DNA of 64,000 nucleotides, from NCBI RefSeq assembly GCF_002631205.1, contig NZ_PDLO01000004.1:372001-436000 (forward strand). The letters are read 5' to 3'. Positions 23,163 to 31,857 of the stretch are shown in pieces. Under the pieces are notes generated by a model, which was not told the DNA's origin, did no database searches, and was given only the letters and a program-made list of their open reading frames with translations. A program made the position numbers and the translations under genes. Position 1 is the stretch's first letter. The number at the start of each line of letters is the position of its first letter. The stretch is from Neolewinella marina (GTDB lineage Bacteria; Bacteroidota; Bacteroidia; Chitinophagales; Saprospiraceae).

Positions 23163-24311
23163 TCAGTTGCCCGCCGGTAACAGATCAATGGTCAGTTCCC
23201 GGCTTTTATTCTCCCGGACAACGGTCATCCGCAGCCGGTCGCCGGGGCGGGCGCGGCCGATGATCTCCGTCAGGTCCGGCAGGTCGCGGACGGGCCTCCC
23301 GTCCACGGCCACGATGAGGTCGTTCACCCGCAGTCCGGCGGTTTCGGCCGCGCCACCGGGGAAGATGGCATCCACGATTACTCCTTCCGTGCGGTCGCGC
23401 AGTCCGAGGCGTTGCTGGTCGGCGGGCATCAGGGATGAGATCTCCACCCCCATGATGGCCCGGCGGTAGCTGCCGTACTGGATGATGTCGTCCACGATGC
23501 GTTTCACCAGCTCGCTCGGGATGGCGAAGCTGTAGCCCTGGAAGCGGCCGGTGCGGGAGGCGATGGCGGTATTGATGCCCAGGAGGCGCCCTTCGGTATC
23601 GACCAGGGGGCCGCCACTGTTGCCGGGGTTCACGGCGGCGTCGGTCTGGATGAAGCTCTCGATGGCGTCCGGGTCACGGAGCAGGCTCAGGTTGCGGCCC
23701 TTGGCGCTCACGATGCCGGCGGTGACGGTGCTGACGAGCCCCAGGGGACTGCCCACCGCCAGCACCCACTGCCCGGGTTCGGCGGCGTCGCTGTCGGCCA
23801 GCTCCAGGAAAGGCAGGTTTCTGGCGTCGATTTTCAGCACGGCCAGGTCGGTCTTCGGCTCGGTGCCCACTACGGTGGCGGGGAAGCGGCGGCGGTCGGC
23901 GGTAGTCACGGTGATGTTGTCCGCGGCCTGCACCACGTGGTAGTTGGTCACGATGTAGCCATCGGCGGAGTAGATCACGCCGGATCCTTCCCCTCCGAGG
24001 GTACCGCTGGATTCCTCCCGCCCGAAGAGCGCCTTGACGGTGGCCCGGTCGCGGCCCTCCACGCGGGCGTCTACGTGCACCACCGTGGGCGTGGCGCGAC
24101 GGGCGGCCAGCCGCAGGTCGACGGCCGCGGCGGGCAGATCAGGCAGGGGGGCGGTCTCCGCTACGGGGGCCGCGGCCGGGTAGTATTCCCCCGGGCTGCG
24201 CCGCACGGGATGGACGTCGGCCGGCGGCGCGGGCCGCAGCAGCATCACCACCAGCAGGGCGGCCACGAGGCCGCCGGCGAGGGCAGACAGGGTGAAGGGA
24301 ATAAATTTCAT
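23163..24311 (-). CDS. HtrA/DegS-type serine protease with one PDZ domain
   Basis: 382 residues. One N-terminal membrane anchor (FTLSALAGGLVAALLVVMLL), a Pro/Ala-rich linker, a trypsin-like domain with triad His125 (TNYHVV), Asp155 (KTDLAVLK) and Ser232 (GNSGGP), and one PDZ domain (about 285-370; GVEISSLM..., GAAETAGLRVNDLIVAVDGRPV). The single PDZ and the anchor match the DegS/DegQ-short layout, so it is a periplasmic protease for misfolded or regulatory substrates. It is transcribed toward lptB; the gap to the divergent HD-domain gene is about 150 nt and should hold both promoters. Confidence 0.94.
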   Translation of the reverse strand: MKFIPFTLSALAGGLVAALLVVMLLRPAPPADVHPVRRSPGEYYPAAAPVAETAPLPDLPAAAVDLRLAARRATPTVVHVDARVEGRDRATVKALFGREESSGTLGGEGSGVIYSADGYIVTNYHVVQAADNITVTTADRRRFPATVVGTEPKTDLAVLKIDARNLPFLELADSDAAEPGQWVLAVGSPLGLVSTVTAGIVSAKGRNLSLLRDPDAIESFIQTDAAVNPGNSGGPLVDTEGRLLGINTAIASRTGRFQGYSFAIPSELVKRIVDDIIQYGSYRRAIMGVEISSLMPADQQRLGLRDRTEGVIVDAIFPGGAAETAGLRVNDLIVAVDGRPVRDLPDLTEIIGRARPGDRLRMTVVRENKSRELTIDLLPAGN

Positions 24312-24462
24312 GGTCGTCGGTCAAACGGGGCACGAAGGCCCCCGCTCGGGGAGTTATCAGTTAACAGATGATACCCCCAATTTGGTTATCCTATGCCACG
24401 GTTTGCGGCAACTAAGCTATTTTAACGGCTGTTACCTGCATCCTAGCCCTGCCCTTTCCACC

Positions 24463-25050
24463 TTGACCATTCACGAGCTTACCAAATTGCTGCAACCCGA
24501 AACGCCCCTCGAGGCCCGCTTCCTGGAGGATGAGGAGTTCCGGCGGGGGCTGCTGTGGGGACTGCCGCGCTACGGCCACCCGGAAGGCACCATCTGGCGC
24601 CACATCATCGAGGTGAACGAGAACATCGACGCCCTGCCCGTTGACGCCGCCACCCGGCGCAAGCTGCGCACCGTGTGTTGGGTCCATGACACCTTCAAGC
24701 ACGTCGAGGACCGCGGCAACCCCCGCGACTGGTCGAAGCACCACTCGGTCTACGCCCGCGAATTTCTCTCGCGCTACGTCAACGATCCCCTGCTGCTCAA
24801 CGTGGTCGAGCTCCACGATGAGGCCTACTACTGCTGGCGCCTGGCCCACCTGTTCAGCAACTACGCCGAGTGCGAACGGCGCATGCGCCGCCTGCGGGAG
24901 CGCGTGGGCGAGTACTGGCAGCTGTACTATCTCTTCTTCAAGTGCGACACCTGCACCGGCGACAAGAATCCCGCCCCCCTCATCTGGTTCGAGGAGCACA
25001 TGGAAGACATCGAGGTGGTGGAGTTCGAGCGGGGCGAGGCGGCGATTTAG
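24463..25050 (+). CDS. HD-domain-like protein (possible phosphohydrolase)
   Basis: 195 residues if translation begins at TTG 24463 (TIHELTKLLQPETP). The frame is open to 24292 but that would run into the protease gene start and lacks conservation-like sequence. HD-type motifs appear in order: GTIWRHIIEV (His), LRTVCWVHDTFKH (His-Asp), WSKHHSVYAREFL (His) and LLNVVELHDEAYYCWR (His-Asp). This is the pattern of a metal-dependent HD phosphohydrolase acting on nucleotides or related compounds. There is no membrane segment. The substrate and partners are unknown and the start codon is uncertain. Confidence 0.8.
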   Translation: MTIHELTKLLQPETPLEARFLEDEEFRRGLLWGLPRYGHPEGTIWRHIIEVNENIDALPVDAATRRKLRTVCWVHDTFKHVEDRGNPRDWSKHHSVYAREFLSRYVNDPLLLNVVELHDEAYYCWRLAHLFSNYAECERRMRRLRERVGEYWQLYYLFFKCDTCTGDKNPAPLIWFEEHMEDIEVVEFERGEAAI

Positions 25051-25157
25051 CGGGTTTCCTGAAGTACGAAGTATCAAGCGCGAAGTACAAAGTACGAAGG
25101 TCACGATCTCCTGGGCTCACACTTGATAGCTCTGGGGGGCAGAATGTCAAGTCCAGC
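25051..25157. repeat. Degenerate GAAGTACAAAGTAC repeats
   Basis: GAAGTACGAAGTATC, GCGAAGTACAAAGTACGAAGG (about 25071-25101) are short imperfect direct repeats between convergent genes. They resemble the CAAAGTACCATGTACC words at 4680-4810. No terminator is evident. Confidence 0.45.
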
Positions 25158-26552
25158 TTAATTTTTGCCGCCGGCGATTTCAATTTTGCGGGTAGTCCAG
25201 CGGCCGTCGGCCAGCTTCAGTTGCAGCAGGTAGGTGCCCGCCGCCAGATCGCCCGTCCGCAGCGTGAAGGCCTTGCCCGCTTCTCCGGCCTTTACGGCCG
25301 CTACCTCTACCCCCCGGGCGTCCAGCAACCGCCATTCCACGACGGTTTCCTCGCTTTCCGTATGCAGGGTATCGGCCGGGGCGGCCGGATTGGGGTACAC
25401 TCCGACCCGAGATTCGGCGCGGGCCGGCTCGCCGGTGCTGACGGTGCCGTCGTCGCTGAGCCAGTCGAAGGCCGGCAGGGCACGGCCGCTGTAGTCGAAC
25501 CAGGAGGCATTCTCGTAGGAGGACCCTTGCCCCCAGGCGTCGCACATCCGGCTGGTGATCCAGGCCGGCTCCCAGTAAAAGACGGCCGTCCCCCCGGCGG
25601 CGCAGACCGTCCGGCTGAGGTCGCCCAGGAATGCCCGCTGTCCGGCCGGGGTAGCCGGGTAGTCGACCACCTCCCCGTTGCCGGCCAGGAAGTTGTGGTA
25701 GCTGTCTGCGCCGCCCGCGTTGTCGTGGCTGAAACCCGTTTCGAAGATCATGACCTCCTTGCCGTAGGTCCGCGTCAGGTGATCCACCAGCTCGCCGATC
25801 TCCTCCACCGTGGTGCGGGGGTTGAAGAAGGGGTAGTAGGAGACGCCCAGGATGTCGTAGTCGGTCACCCCGGCCGCGGCGAATTCCCCGGCTCCGGCGC
25901 GGGCGTAGCTTTCCGTCAGGTGGATGGCCGATCGGATAGCGGTGCCCGCCGCGGCATTGAAGTCGCGCACGGCCCGCAGTCCGGCGTTGAATTTTGCGGC
26001 ATCGACGGTCCACTCGAAGCCGTTGGTGGGCACGGTGGCGTCCACGAATCCGTTGTTTGTCTCGTTACCGACGGCCAGGATGGCAGGGGCGGTGCCCTGG
26101 GCGTGGAACCGTTCCAGGGTGCGGTAGGTATACGCGTAGATGCTGTCGATGAGCAGCTGCCCGCTCAGTCCGTCCCAGGCCCGGGGCCGCTGCTGTTTGC
26201 CGGGGTCCACGAAGTAGTCGCCGTAGTGGAGGGCCAGGTTCAGGGCCATCCCGCTGCTGTCGGCGCGGCGGGCGGCCAGCAGTACGTCGTCGAGGCCACC
26301 GCTGCGGATGGGCTGTCCGCACTTGCCGGGGGTGTTTTCGGGGGTGTGCCAGAGCCGCAGGCGGACCATCTCCGCGCCGCGATCGGCGAAGTAGCGGAAG
26401 GGATCCACCGGATTGCCGGCTACGTCGTGGTAGCTGCCGCCACCCGCCTCGATGGCGTTCACGTAAGATAGGTCGACGCCCTGTTGACACTGTCCGCTCA
26501 GCAGGGTGGAAATAAACAGCAAGGGAAAGAAGAGCGTAAAGGCTTTCATCAT
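25158..26552 (-). CDS. Secreted GH53 endo-beta-1,4-galactanase with T9SS C-terminal domain
   Basis: 464 residues from ATG 26552 (a second ATG follows directly). Signal peptide 1-22 ends SGQCQ. The catalytic GH53 domain (about 25-385) has acid/base Glu164 in VGNETNNGF and nucleophile Glu271 in IFETGFSHD, plus FRYFADRGAEMVRLRLWHTP and WEPAWI, typical of arabinogalactan endo-1,4-galactanases. Residues about 395-464 are a type IX secretion sorting domain (VGVYPNPAAPADTL, GTYLLQLKLADGRWTTRKIEI). It should cut beta-1,4-galactan (type I arabinogalactan, pectin side chains) at the cell surface and feed the SusCD importer upstream. Confidence 0.93.
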   Translation of the reverse strand: MMKAFTLFFPLLFISTLLSGQCQQGVDLSYVNAIEAGGGSYHDVAGNPVDPFRYFADRGAEMVRLRLWHTPENTPGKCGQPIRSGGLDDVLLAARRADSSGMALNLALHYGDYFVDPGKQQRPRAWDGLSGQLLIDSIYAYTYRTLERFHAQGTAPAILAVGNETNNGFVDATVPTNGFEWTVDAAKFNAGLRAVRDFNAAAGTAIRSAIHLTESYARAGAGEFAAAGVTDYDILGVSYYPFFNPRTTVEEIGELVDHLTRTYGKEVMIFETGFSHDNAGGADSYHNFLAGNGEVVDYPATPAGQRAFLGDLSRTVCAAGGTAVFYWEPAWITSRMCDAWGQGSSYENASWFDYSGRALPAFDWLSDDGTVSTGEPARAESRVGVYPNPAAPADTLHTESEETVVEWRLLDARGVEVAAVKAGEAGKAFTLRTGDLAAGTYLLQLKLADGRWTTRKIEIAGGKN

Positions 26553-26567
26553 GAGAGGGTTTTCGGG

Positions 26568-26587
26568 GCGCCGGGCGCGGGTGCCGG
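26568..26587. repeat. Dispersed GC-rich word, reverse orientation
   Basis: The reverse strand reads GGCACCCGCGCCCGGCGCC in the 43-nt gap between the FG-GAP and GH53 genes, a variant of the word at 21060. Confidence 0.4.
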
Positions 26588-26595
26588 GCGAATCA

Positions 26596-28272
26596 TCAAT
26601 GGCGAAGGTAGGTGGTACCGGAATAGGATTTTCCCCCGCGGAAGCCAACGACGCGGTACAGGCCGGCCGGCAGGTGGGCGGGCAATACCACTTCCCGGCT
26701 TTCTCCGTCCAGGGTGAACAGCGGGCGGCCCAGGGCATCGTACACCCTCACCTGCTCCAGGGCGGGCGACAGCTGCAGGGGGCCGGTGGTCGGATTCGGA
26801 AATAGCCCCAGCCGGTCGGGGATTGGGGCGGGCAGGCTGGTGGTTTGTTCCGGGGTATGCGGCAGGTAGTGGGTGTGGTCGGCTGCCAGGTCGTAGTAGC
26901 GATCTTTCCGGCCGGAGGGCCAGTCGATCACCAGGCTGTCAATGCGGCTCGCCGCGGCGAGCCCGAAGCGGACGGTAGCCGCGTGCTGGCTGGCGTAGCC
27001 GCCGCCCGCCCGTACCTCTCCCCGGTACATTCTACCTCCCGCCCAGCAGGTTACCCGGGCACCCACGGGGGTGGGTTCACCCGGCGCGACCGTCACCGCC
27101 ACGGCGGCGTAGTGGTGGTCATTGACGGTGTTGTTCAGGAAGAGCTGGCTGGGCTGCCCGCTGTTGCCGACGAAGAGGTCGGGGCGCCCGTCGCCGTTAA
27201 AGTCGGCCGTGGCCGTCCCGTAGGCGCTGCGGCCGCTGTTCACGGCCGCCTGGGGCGGGGCGGCAGGGTCGAAGGAGCCGTCACCCCGGTTGCGGTAGAG
27301 GAGGTTGTTGAAGCGCCGGCCGCCCACCGTGAAGGCGGTTTCATTGGCCACGTAGAGGTCGGGGTGACCGTCCAGGTCGTAGTCCAGCCAGGCGGTGCCC
27401 CACCCCATGCCGAGATCGTTGACGCGGGCGTCGAAGCCCACCTCCCGGAAGGTGCCGTCGCCCCGGTTCTCGAGCAGGAAGTTTTCGTAGAGGTTGGTGA
27501 CGTAGAGGTCGTAATCGCCGTCGCCGTCGAAGTCCGCCGCATCCACGCCCATGCCGTCGCCGACCACCCCGGCACCGCTGCCGGTACTCACGTCGGTGAA
27601 GGCGCCGCCGTCGTTGCGCAGCAGGACGTTCGGCTGGTGGCCGTCGTGGACCAGGTAGAGGTCGGGGTCGCCGTCGAGGTCGTAGTCGAAGGCCAGGGTG
27701 CCCATGCTCAGGCCCGTTTGGGCGGCACCCGCGGCCGCGCCCTCCTCGGCGAACGCCAGTCCCCCCAGGTTGCGGTACAGGCGGTTGGGGGCGTTGAGGC
27801 AGGACAGGTAGATATCGAGCCGCCCATCGCCGTCGTAGTCGAGCAGGGAGGCGGACACCACTCGGGCGGTGAGGTCAATACCGGAGGCGGGGGTGACGTC
27901 CGTAAAGGAGAGGCCACCGTCGTTGCGGAAGATGCGGGTGGGCCCGTCGTAGTTGCCGAGTACCACGTCCTCGTCGCCGTCCTGGTCCAGGTCGCTCCAC
28001 AGGGCCGTATGGGTGGGCCCGGCCGTGGCCAGGGGGGTGCGGTGACCGGCTTCGGTGAAGCGGGCGTGGCCGTCGTTCAGGTAGAGGTGATTGGGGCCAT
28101 CGAGGACGCTCAGGAAAAGGTCCGCATGGCCGTCACCGTTGGCGTCACAGACCGCTACTCCCCGCACCCGGCCGCTCACGGCGATGCCGGAAGCGTCGGT
28201 GGCATCGCGGAAGGGTTCCTGGGCCAGGAGGAGCGGGCCACCCAGCAGGCAGCAGAGGGGAAGGAGGCGCAT
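26596..28272 (-). CDS. FG-GAP/VCBS repeat protein with ASPIC-UnbV and T9SS domains (CRTAC1-like)
   Basis: 558 residues from ATG 28272, where the signal peptide MRLLPLCCLLGGPLLLAQ begins. At least seven FG-GAP/VCBS units follow, each with a Ca-binding DxDxDGxxD-type loop (CDANGDGHADLF, SDLDQDGDEDVV, LDYDGDGRLDIY, FDYDLDGDPDLY, ADFDGDGDYDLY, LDYDLDGHPDLY, ADFNGDGRPDLF), predicted to form a beta-propeller. An ASPIC/UnbV segment (GARVTCWAGGRMYRGEVRAGGGYASQ) and a type IX sorting domain (LGLFPNPTTGPLQLS...) complete it. It is a surface-exposed, probably binding protein. It is separated from the susE-like gene by a terminator and lies just before GH53. A stretch EEGAAAGAAQ is encoded by a copy of the dispersed GC-rich repeat. 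Confidence 0.9.
   Translation of the reverse strand: MRLLPLCCLLGGPLLLAQEPFRDATDASGIAVSGRVRGVAVCDANGDGHADLFLSVLDGPNHLYLNDGHARFTEAGHRTPLATAGPTHTALWSDLDQDGDEDVVLGNYDGPTRIFRNDGGLSFTDVTPASGIDLTARVVSASLLDYDGDGRLDIYLSCLNAPNRLYRNLGGLAFAEEGAAAGAAQTGLSMGTLAFDYDLDGDPDLYLVHDGHQPNVLLRNDGGAFTDVSTGSGAGVVGDGMGVDAADFDGDGDYDLYVTNLYENFLLENRGDGTFREVGFDARVNDLGMGWGTAWLDYDLDGHPDLYVANETAFTVGGRRFNNLLYRNRGDGSFDPAAPPQAAVNSGRSAYGTATADFNGDGRPDLFVGNSGQPSQLFLNNTVNDHHYAAVAVTVAPGEPTPVGARVTCWAGGRMYRGEVRAGGGYASQHAATVRFGLAAASRIDSLVIDWPSGRKDRYYDLAADHTHYLPHTPEQTTSLPAPIPDRLGLFPNPTTGPLQLSPALEQVRVYDALGRPLFTLDGESREVVLPAHLPAGLYRVVGFRGGKSYSGTTYLRH
27724..27742. repeat. GC-rich word inside a coding region
   Basis: GGCACCCGCGGCCGCGCCC, identical to 21060-21078, read on the coding strand as part of EEGAAAGAAQ between two FG-GAP units. 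It suggests that this word can land in genes in frame. Confidence 0.45.
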
Positions 28273-28278
28273 GGGGGT

Positions 28279-28318
28279 AAAACGAAAAACGGGCACGCCT
28301 CTTGCGAAACGTGCCCGT
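28279..28318 (-). terminator. Intrinsic terminator of the SusCDE operon
   Basis: ACGGGCACG (28289-28297) pairs with CGTGCCCGT (28310-28318) around a 12-nt loop. On the minus strand it is followed by TTTTCGTTTT. It lies 20 nt after the susE-like stop and 7 nt before the next gene's ATG, so the FG-GAP and GH53 genes need read-through or their own promoter. Confidence 0.88.
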
Positions 28319-28337
28319 ATGAATACTGTATTCAAGC

Positions 28338-30215
28338 TTAGTCGAAGCTGTAGGCCAGCGTATTTACGTTGAAGCGGACGGTGTAGGTACCGGCCGCGAC
28401 GGGGATGTCGGATCCCTTGAAGGTGGCCGTACCGGCGGGGAAGTCAGATCCACCCCAGTCGTACACCCAGTCGTCATTGGCGCGGAACTTTGCACTTCCG
28501 TCGGTGAGGGTAATCTCTCCGGTTACTTCGCCCATCACCTCGGGGTTGAGGACCAGGTCGGTGTCGCTATCCCAGCCATTGGGGGTGGCGTCGCCGATGA
28601 TGCCGATGGTGGCCGGCGTGAAGGTGTAGGCACCGGTCACGGCGTTCAGGGTCACCAGGTAGATGCCGGCCGTGACGGGGATATCGGCGCCGCCCTGGGT
28701 GCCGGTTCCGGCGGGGAAGTCGCCGGCGCCCCAGTTGACGTCCCACTTGCCGTCGGCGCGGAACTTGGCGCTGCCGGTGCCGAGGCCGATGATGGCCGAC
28801 CAGGTGCCGTCGCCGTTATCGGTCAGGGGGGTATCCTTGTCCCAGCCACCGGGGGTGGCGTCGCCTACAATACCGACGCTGCCGATGCCGGCGTCCGCCT
28901 GGAAGGAGTAGGTCAGGTTGTTGATGTCGAGGGTCACCTTGTACTTGCCGGCCAGGACGGGGATGTCGCCGCCGTTCTCAATCGCGGTGCCGTTGGGGAA
29001 TTCGGTGCCGCCCCAGCTGAGGTCCCAGTTGTCGTTGGCGCGGAACTTGACCACGCCGTCCGTCAGCTCGATGTCGATGGTGTAGACGCCGTTGCCTTCG
29101 TCGGTCATGTCGATGTCGGAGTCCCAGCCGTTGGGGGTGGCGCTGCCGAGGATGCCCACGCTTTCGGGACCGACGGGCCGCAGGAAGTTAAGCGTGTAGG
29201 CCAGGCTGCGGTCGTTGAAGGTGATGCTGTAGAAGCCTTCGGCTTCGGTGTCGGGGTAGACGATGTTGCTGCCGTAGCGCTCGGCGATGCCGTCGTTCTC
29301 GTTGTCGCCGTAGTTGACGCCCTGGAAGTCGGGCATCTCGGCCATCTTGAACTGGTCGCCGGGGGTCAGCAGCACCTCGTCGAGCACCCAGCGGTTGTCG
29401 CCCACAAGGGTGAACTGGTACTCGCTGCCTTCAAAGTTGTTGAAGGTGCCGAGCAGGTAGAGGCTCTGGGTATTGGAGGCGTAGCTGACGGCCGGGGTTA
29501 CGCTGTAGCTCAGCGTCTGGTCGTTGAAGCGGATGTTGACCAGGCCGGAGTAGCCGCAGTCGGTATCGCCGTTGCCGCCGTCGGCAAAGTTCGACACCAT
29601 GAATCCGTTACACTGGGCGTCGCCCCAGTCCTCGTCGCACCAGTCAGCGCAGTTCTTCAGCTTCCAGGCACCGCCCTGAAGGTCGACGTTCTGGATTTCC
29701 CAGATGTTGTCGGATACCAGGGTGAGGGCGTCGGCGCCCCAGCCGTTGAAGGCCCCGGCGATGAAGATCGCGTCGTGGTTGGCCGGGAAGGGCAGGTTGC
29801 TGATCTCGAAGGTGAAGTTGGTTTCGGCCGTCTGCCCCTTCTGGTCGGTGACGCTGATGTCGAGGTTGTAGACGCCCACGGGCAGGTCGGCGGCGCCGAA
29901 GGTGGAGCCCTCGATGACGAGGGAGTCCTGGATGCCGCTCAGGTCCTTGGACTGGCTGGTGATCACGTTCAGCGCCGAATCCAGCAGGGTGACCGTGGCG
30001 GACTGCAGCGGGGAGACGGTGCCGTCGGCAAAGATTACGCGGACGTCAAAGTTGCCGGCGACCACCCGGCCGTTGGCGGAGGGGAAGGACGAGAGAATGG
30101 AGGGGGGAAAGTCGGTATTGGCGGCGATGTCGAAGTCCTCGCGCTCACAGCCCGTAGCCAGGGCGAGCAGGAAGAACATCGGAAGCCAGGAGAGTAGTTG
30201 CTTCGTAAACTGCAT
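28338..30215 (-). CDS. SusE/SusF-like surface glycan-binding lipoprotein
   Basis: 625 residues. The lipobox LLALATGC puts the acylated Cys at 23. An N-terminal Ig-like domain (about 35-140) is followed by tandem carbohydrate-binding-like domains. Two more divergent ones (FIAGAFNGWGADALTL..., LYLLGTFNNFEGSEYQFTL...) precede three near-identical C-terminal repeats beginning VGILGSATPNGWDSD, VGIVGDATPGGWDKD and IGIIGDATPNGWDSD, each ending with an AGxYxVTxN...YxF strand pair. This is the architecture of SusE/SusF proteins, which hold glycan at the cell surface. It starts 10 nt after susD, the third gene of the operon. Confidence 0.9.
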   Translation of the reverse strand: MQFTKQLLSWLPMFFLLALATGCEREDFDIAANTDFPPSILSSFPSANGRVVAGNFDVRVIFADGTVSPLQSATVTLLDSALNVITSQSKDLSGIQDSLVIEGSTFGAADLPVGVYNLDISVTDQKGQTAETNFTFEISNLPFPANHDAIFIAGAFNGWGADALTLVSDNIWEIQNVDLQGGAWKLKNCADWCDEDWGDAQCNGFMVSNFADGGNGDTDCGYSGLVNIRFNDQTLSYSVTPAVSYASNTQSLYLLGTFNNFEGSEYQFTLVGDNRWVLDEVLLTPGDQFKMAEMPDFQGVNYGDNENDGIAERYGSNIVYPDTEAEGFYSITFNDRSLAYTLNFLRPVGPESVGILGSATPNGWDSDIDMTDEGNGVYTIDIELTDGVVKFRANDNWDLSWGGTEFPNGTAIENGGDIPVLAGKYKVTLDINNLTYSFQADAGIGSVGIVGDATPGGWDKDTPLTDNGDGTWSAIIGLGTGSAKFRADGKWDVNWGAGDFPAGTGTQGGADIPVTAGIYLVTLNAVTGAYTFTPATIGIIGDATPNGWDSDTDLVLNPEVMGEVTGEITLTDGSAKFRANDDWVYDWGGSDFPAGTATFKGSDIPVAAGTYTVRFNVNTLAYSFD

Positions 30216-30225
30216 GATGCGTTGG

Positions 30226-31794
30226 TTAGTAGCCTTCGTTCTGGCTCAGGTTAGGGTTGGAGAGAATTTCGGAGGACGGGACCGGGTACAGGTTGTAGAT
30301 GGCCGAAGTGGTGCGTCCCTCGGGTACCCCGCCCTTCCAGGGCCAGATACCGTTGACGGAGAAGGCGTCAAAGCGGATGCGGTCGGTGCGGCGGTGGGCC
30401 TCCCAGTAGAGCTCGCGGCCGCGCTCGGCCAGGATGAAGTCGAGCGTCAGCTCGGCGTCGGTGATGTTGCCGGCGTCGCTGTCGTAGGCGCGCTCCCGCA
30501 GTTCGTTGACGAGCTGCACGGCCCGGTCGCGGCTGCCGCCGCCGCCCCGCAGTACGGATTCGGCGTACATCAGGTACACGTCGCCCAGGCGGAAGAAGGG
30601 GAAGTCGGTGTCGGGGAAGCGGGGGTCAACGCCGGGTACGCCTTCGCTGCTCACATTGGTGTACTTGGGGATGGCGTAGCCCTGGTTGAATTCCGAGATG
30701 TTGTTGATCTCCAGCGTCTGTCCATCGGTGTAGAAAAGGGCGCGCTCGTCGGCGTCGCCGGTCACGTCGGGGAAGAGGGCCACCAGGTCCTTGGTGGCGC
30801 GCAGGCCGAACCAGCCGCCGTCGATGCCGTAGTCGGCGGGGTCCATGCTGCCGCCCACGGGGGCGTGGGTGAGGTAGGTGAGTCCACCGTAGCCCTGGGT
30901 AAAGCGGCCGTCGAAGGGGATGGCCCAGATCAGCTCGTCGGAGGTGTGGTTGTCGGCCTTGAACAGGTCGGCGTACTCCTCCTCGAGGCTGTACACCCCG
31001 CTGTCGATGATCCGCTCGAGGGCGGCCACGGCGTCGGCGTGGCGGTCCTGTCCGGCGTACACTTCGGCGTTCTGGTAAAGCTTGGCCTGCAGCATCAGCA
31101 CGGCGCCCTGGTCCACGCGGCCGTATTCGGCGGCGCCGATGGCGGGCAGCTGGCCTTCGATGGCCTGCAGTTCACTGATGAGGAAGTCGAATACCTCGGC
31201 GCGGCTGCGCACGGTGGGGGGGTCGCCGCCGAGGGGGTTCTCCTCGGTGTAGAAGATCACGTCGCCGAACATGTCGATGGCGTGCCAGTAAGAGAGGGCG
31301 CGCAGGAAGCGGGCCTCGGCGCGGAAGCCTTCCACGGTGGGGCGGAAACCTTCGCGGATGCCGCGCTCGTCGAGCTTGGCGGGGGTGGTTTCCCGCAGGA
31401 ACTCATTGGCCTGGCTCACCTGGAAGAAGATGCGGTAGTACATCGCGCGGATGAACTGGTTGTCGCTGGTCCAGGTCTGGTACACCAGCTCGGGCAGGCC
31501 GGCGTCGCCCCAGGCGATCACCGCGGTTTCGGTGGGCAGCTCCTGCAGCTGCCAGAACTGCCGCAGGTAGTTGGAGAATCCCTCGTCAAGGCTGGCGATG
31601 TCGGAAGCTCCGGCGGGGCCCTGCTGTCCGGTGACGGCCAGGCCGGCGTAGACGCGGGCGAGGAAGGATTCGTAGTTCTCCTCCTGGCTCAGCACGGCGT
31701 TGGGGTCGGCCTTGTCCTGGGGGAGCAGCTCAAGGTCGGTACAGGCCGAAACGGCGAGTCCGAGGAAAAGCAGCAAAAGTGCTCGGTATTGCAT
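30226..31794 (-). CDS. SusD/RagB-family glycan-binding lipoprotein
   Basis: 522 residues with lipobox LGLAVSAC (Cys18) and the SusD start TDLELLPQDKADPNAVLS. The helical TPR-like scaffold shows typical segments: QANEFLRETTPAKLD, EGFRAEARFLRALSYWHAIDMFGDV, FFRLGDVYLMYAESVLRGGG, VNELRERAYDSDA, ILAERGRELYWEAHRRTDRIRF and the closing YPVPSSEILSNPNLSQNEGY. It acts as the hinged lid on the SusC barrel, capturing oligosaccharides. It lies 63 nt downstream of the susC-type gene and 10 nt before the susE-like gene. Confidence 0.97.
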   Translation of the reverse strand: MQYRALLLLFLGLAVSACTDLELLPQDKADPNAVLSQEENYESFLARVYAGLAVTGQQGPAGASDIASLDEGFSNYLRQFWQLQELPTETAVIAWGDAGLPELVYQTWTSDNQFIRAMYYRIFFQVSQANEFLRETTPAKLDERGIREGFRPTVEGFRAEARFLRALSYWHAIDMFGDVIFYTEENPLGGDPPTVRSRAEVFDFLISELQAIEGQLPAIGAAEYGRVDQGAVLMLQAKLYQNAEVYAGQDRHADAVAALERIIDSGVYSLEEEYADLFKADNHTSDELIWAIPFDGRFTQGYGGLTYLTHAPVGGSMDPADYGIDGGWFGLRATKDLVALFPDVTGDADERALFYTDGQTLEINNISEFNQGYAIPKYTNVSSEGVPGVDPRFPDTDFPFFRLGDVYLMYAESVLRGGGGSRDRAVQLVNELRERAYDSDAGNITDAELTLDFILAERGRELYWEAHRRTDRIRFDAFSVNGIWPWKGGVPEGRTTSAIYNLYPVPSSEILSNPNLSQNEGY

Positions 31795-31857
31795 GATTTT
31801 TATGGTTGGCGCCCCGGCCAGGGGCCGGGGCGGTGGTTTTATAAAGGGGGGGAAGGA

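Noticed and set aside
24292-24462. Extended N-terminus of the HD-domain protein from ATG 24292
   Set aside because: It would overlap the start of the divergent protease gene and its promoter region and adds no domain-like sequence; TTG 24463 begins the recognisable protein.
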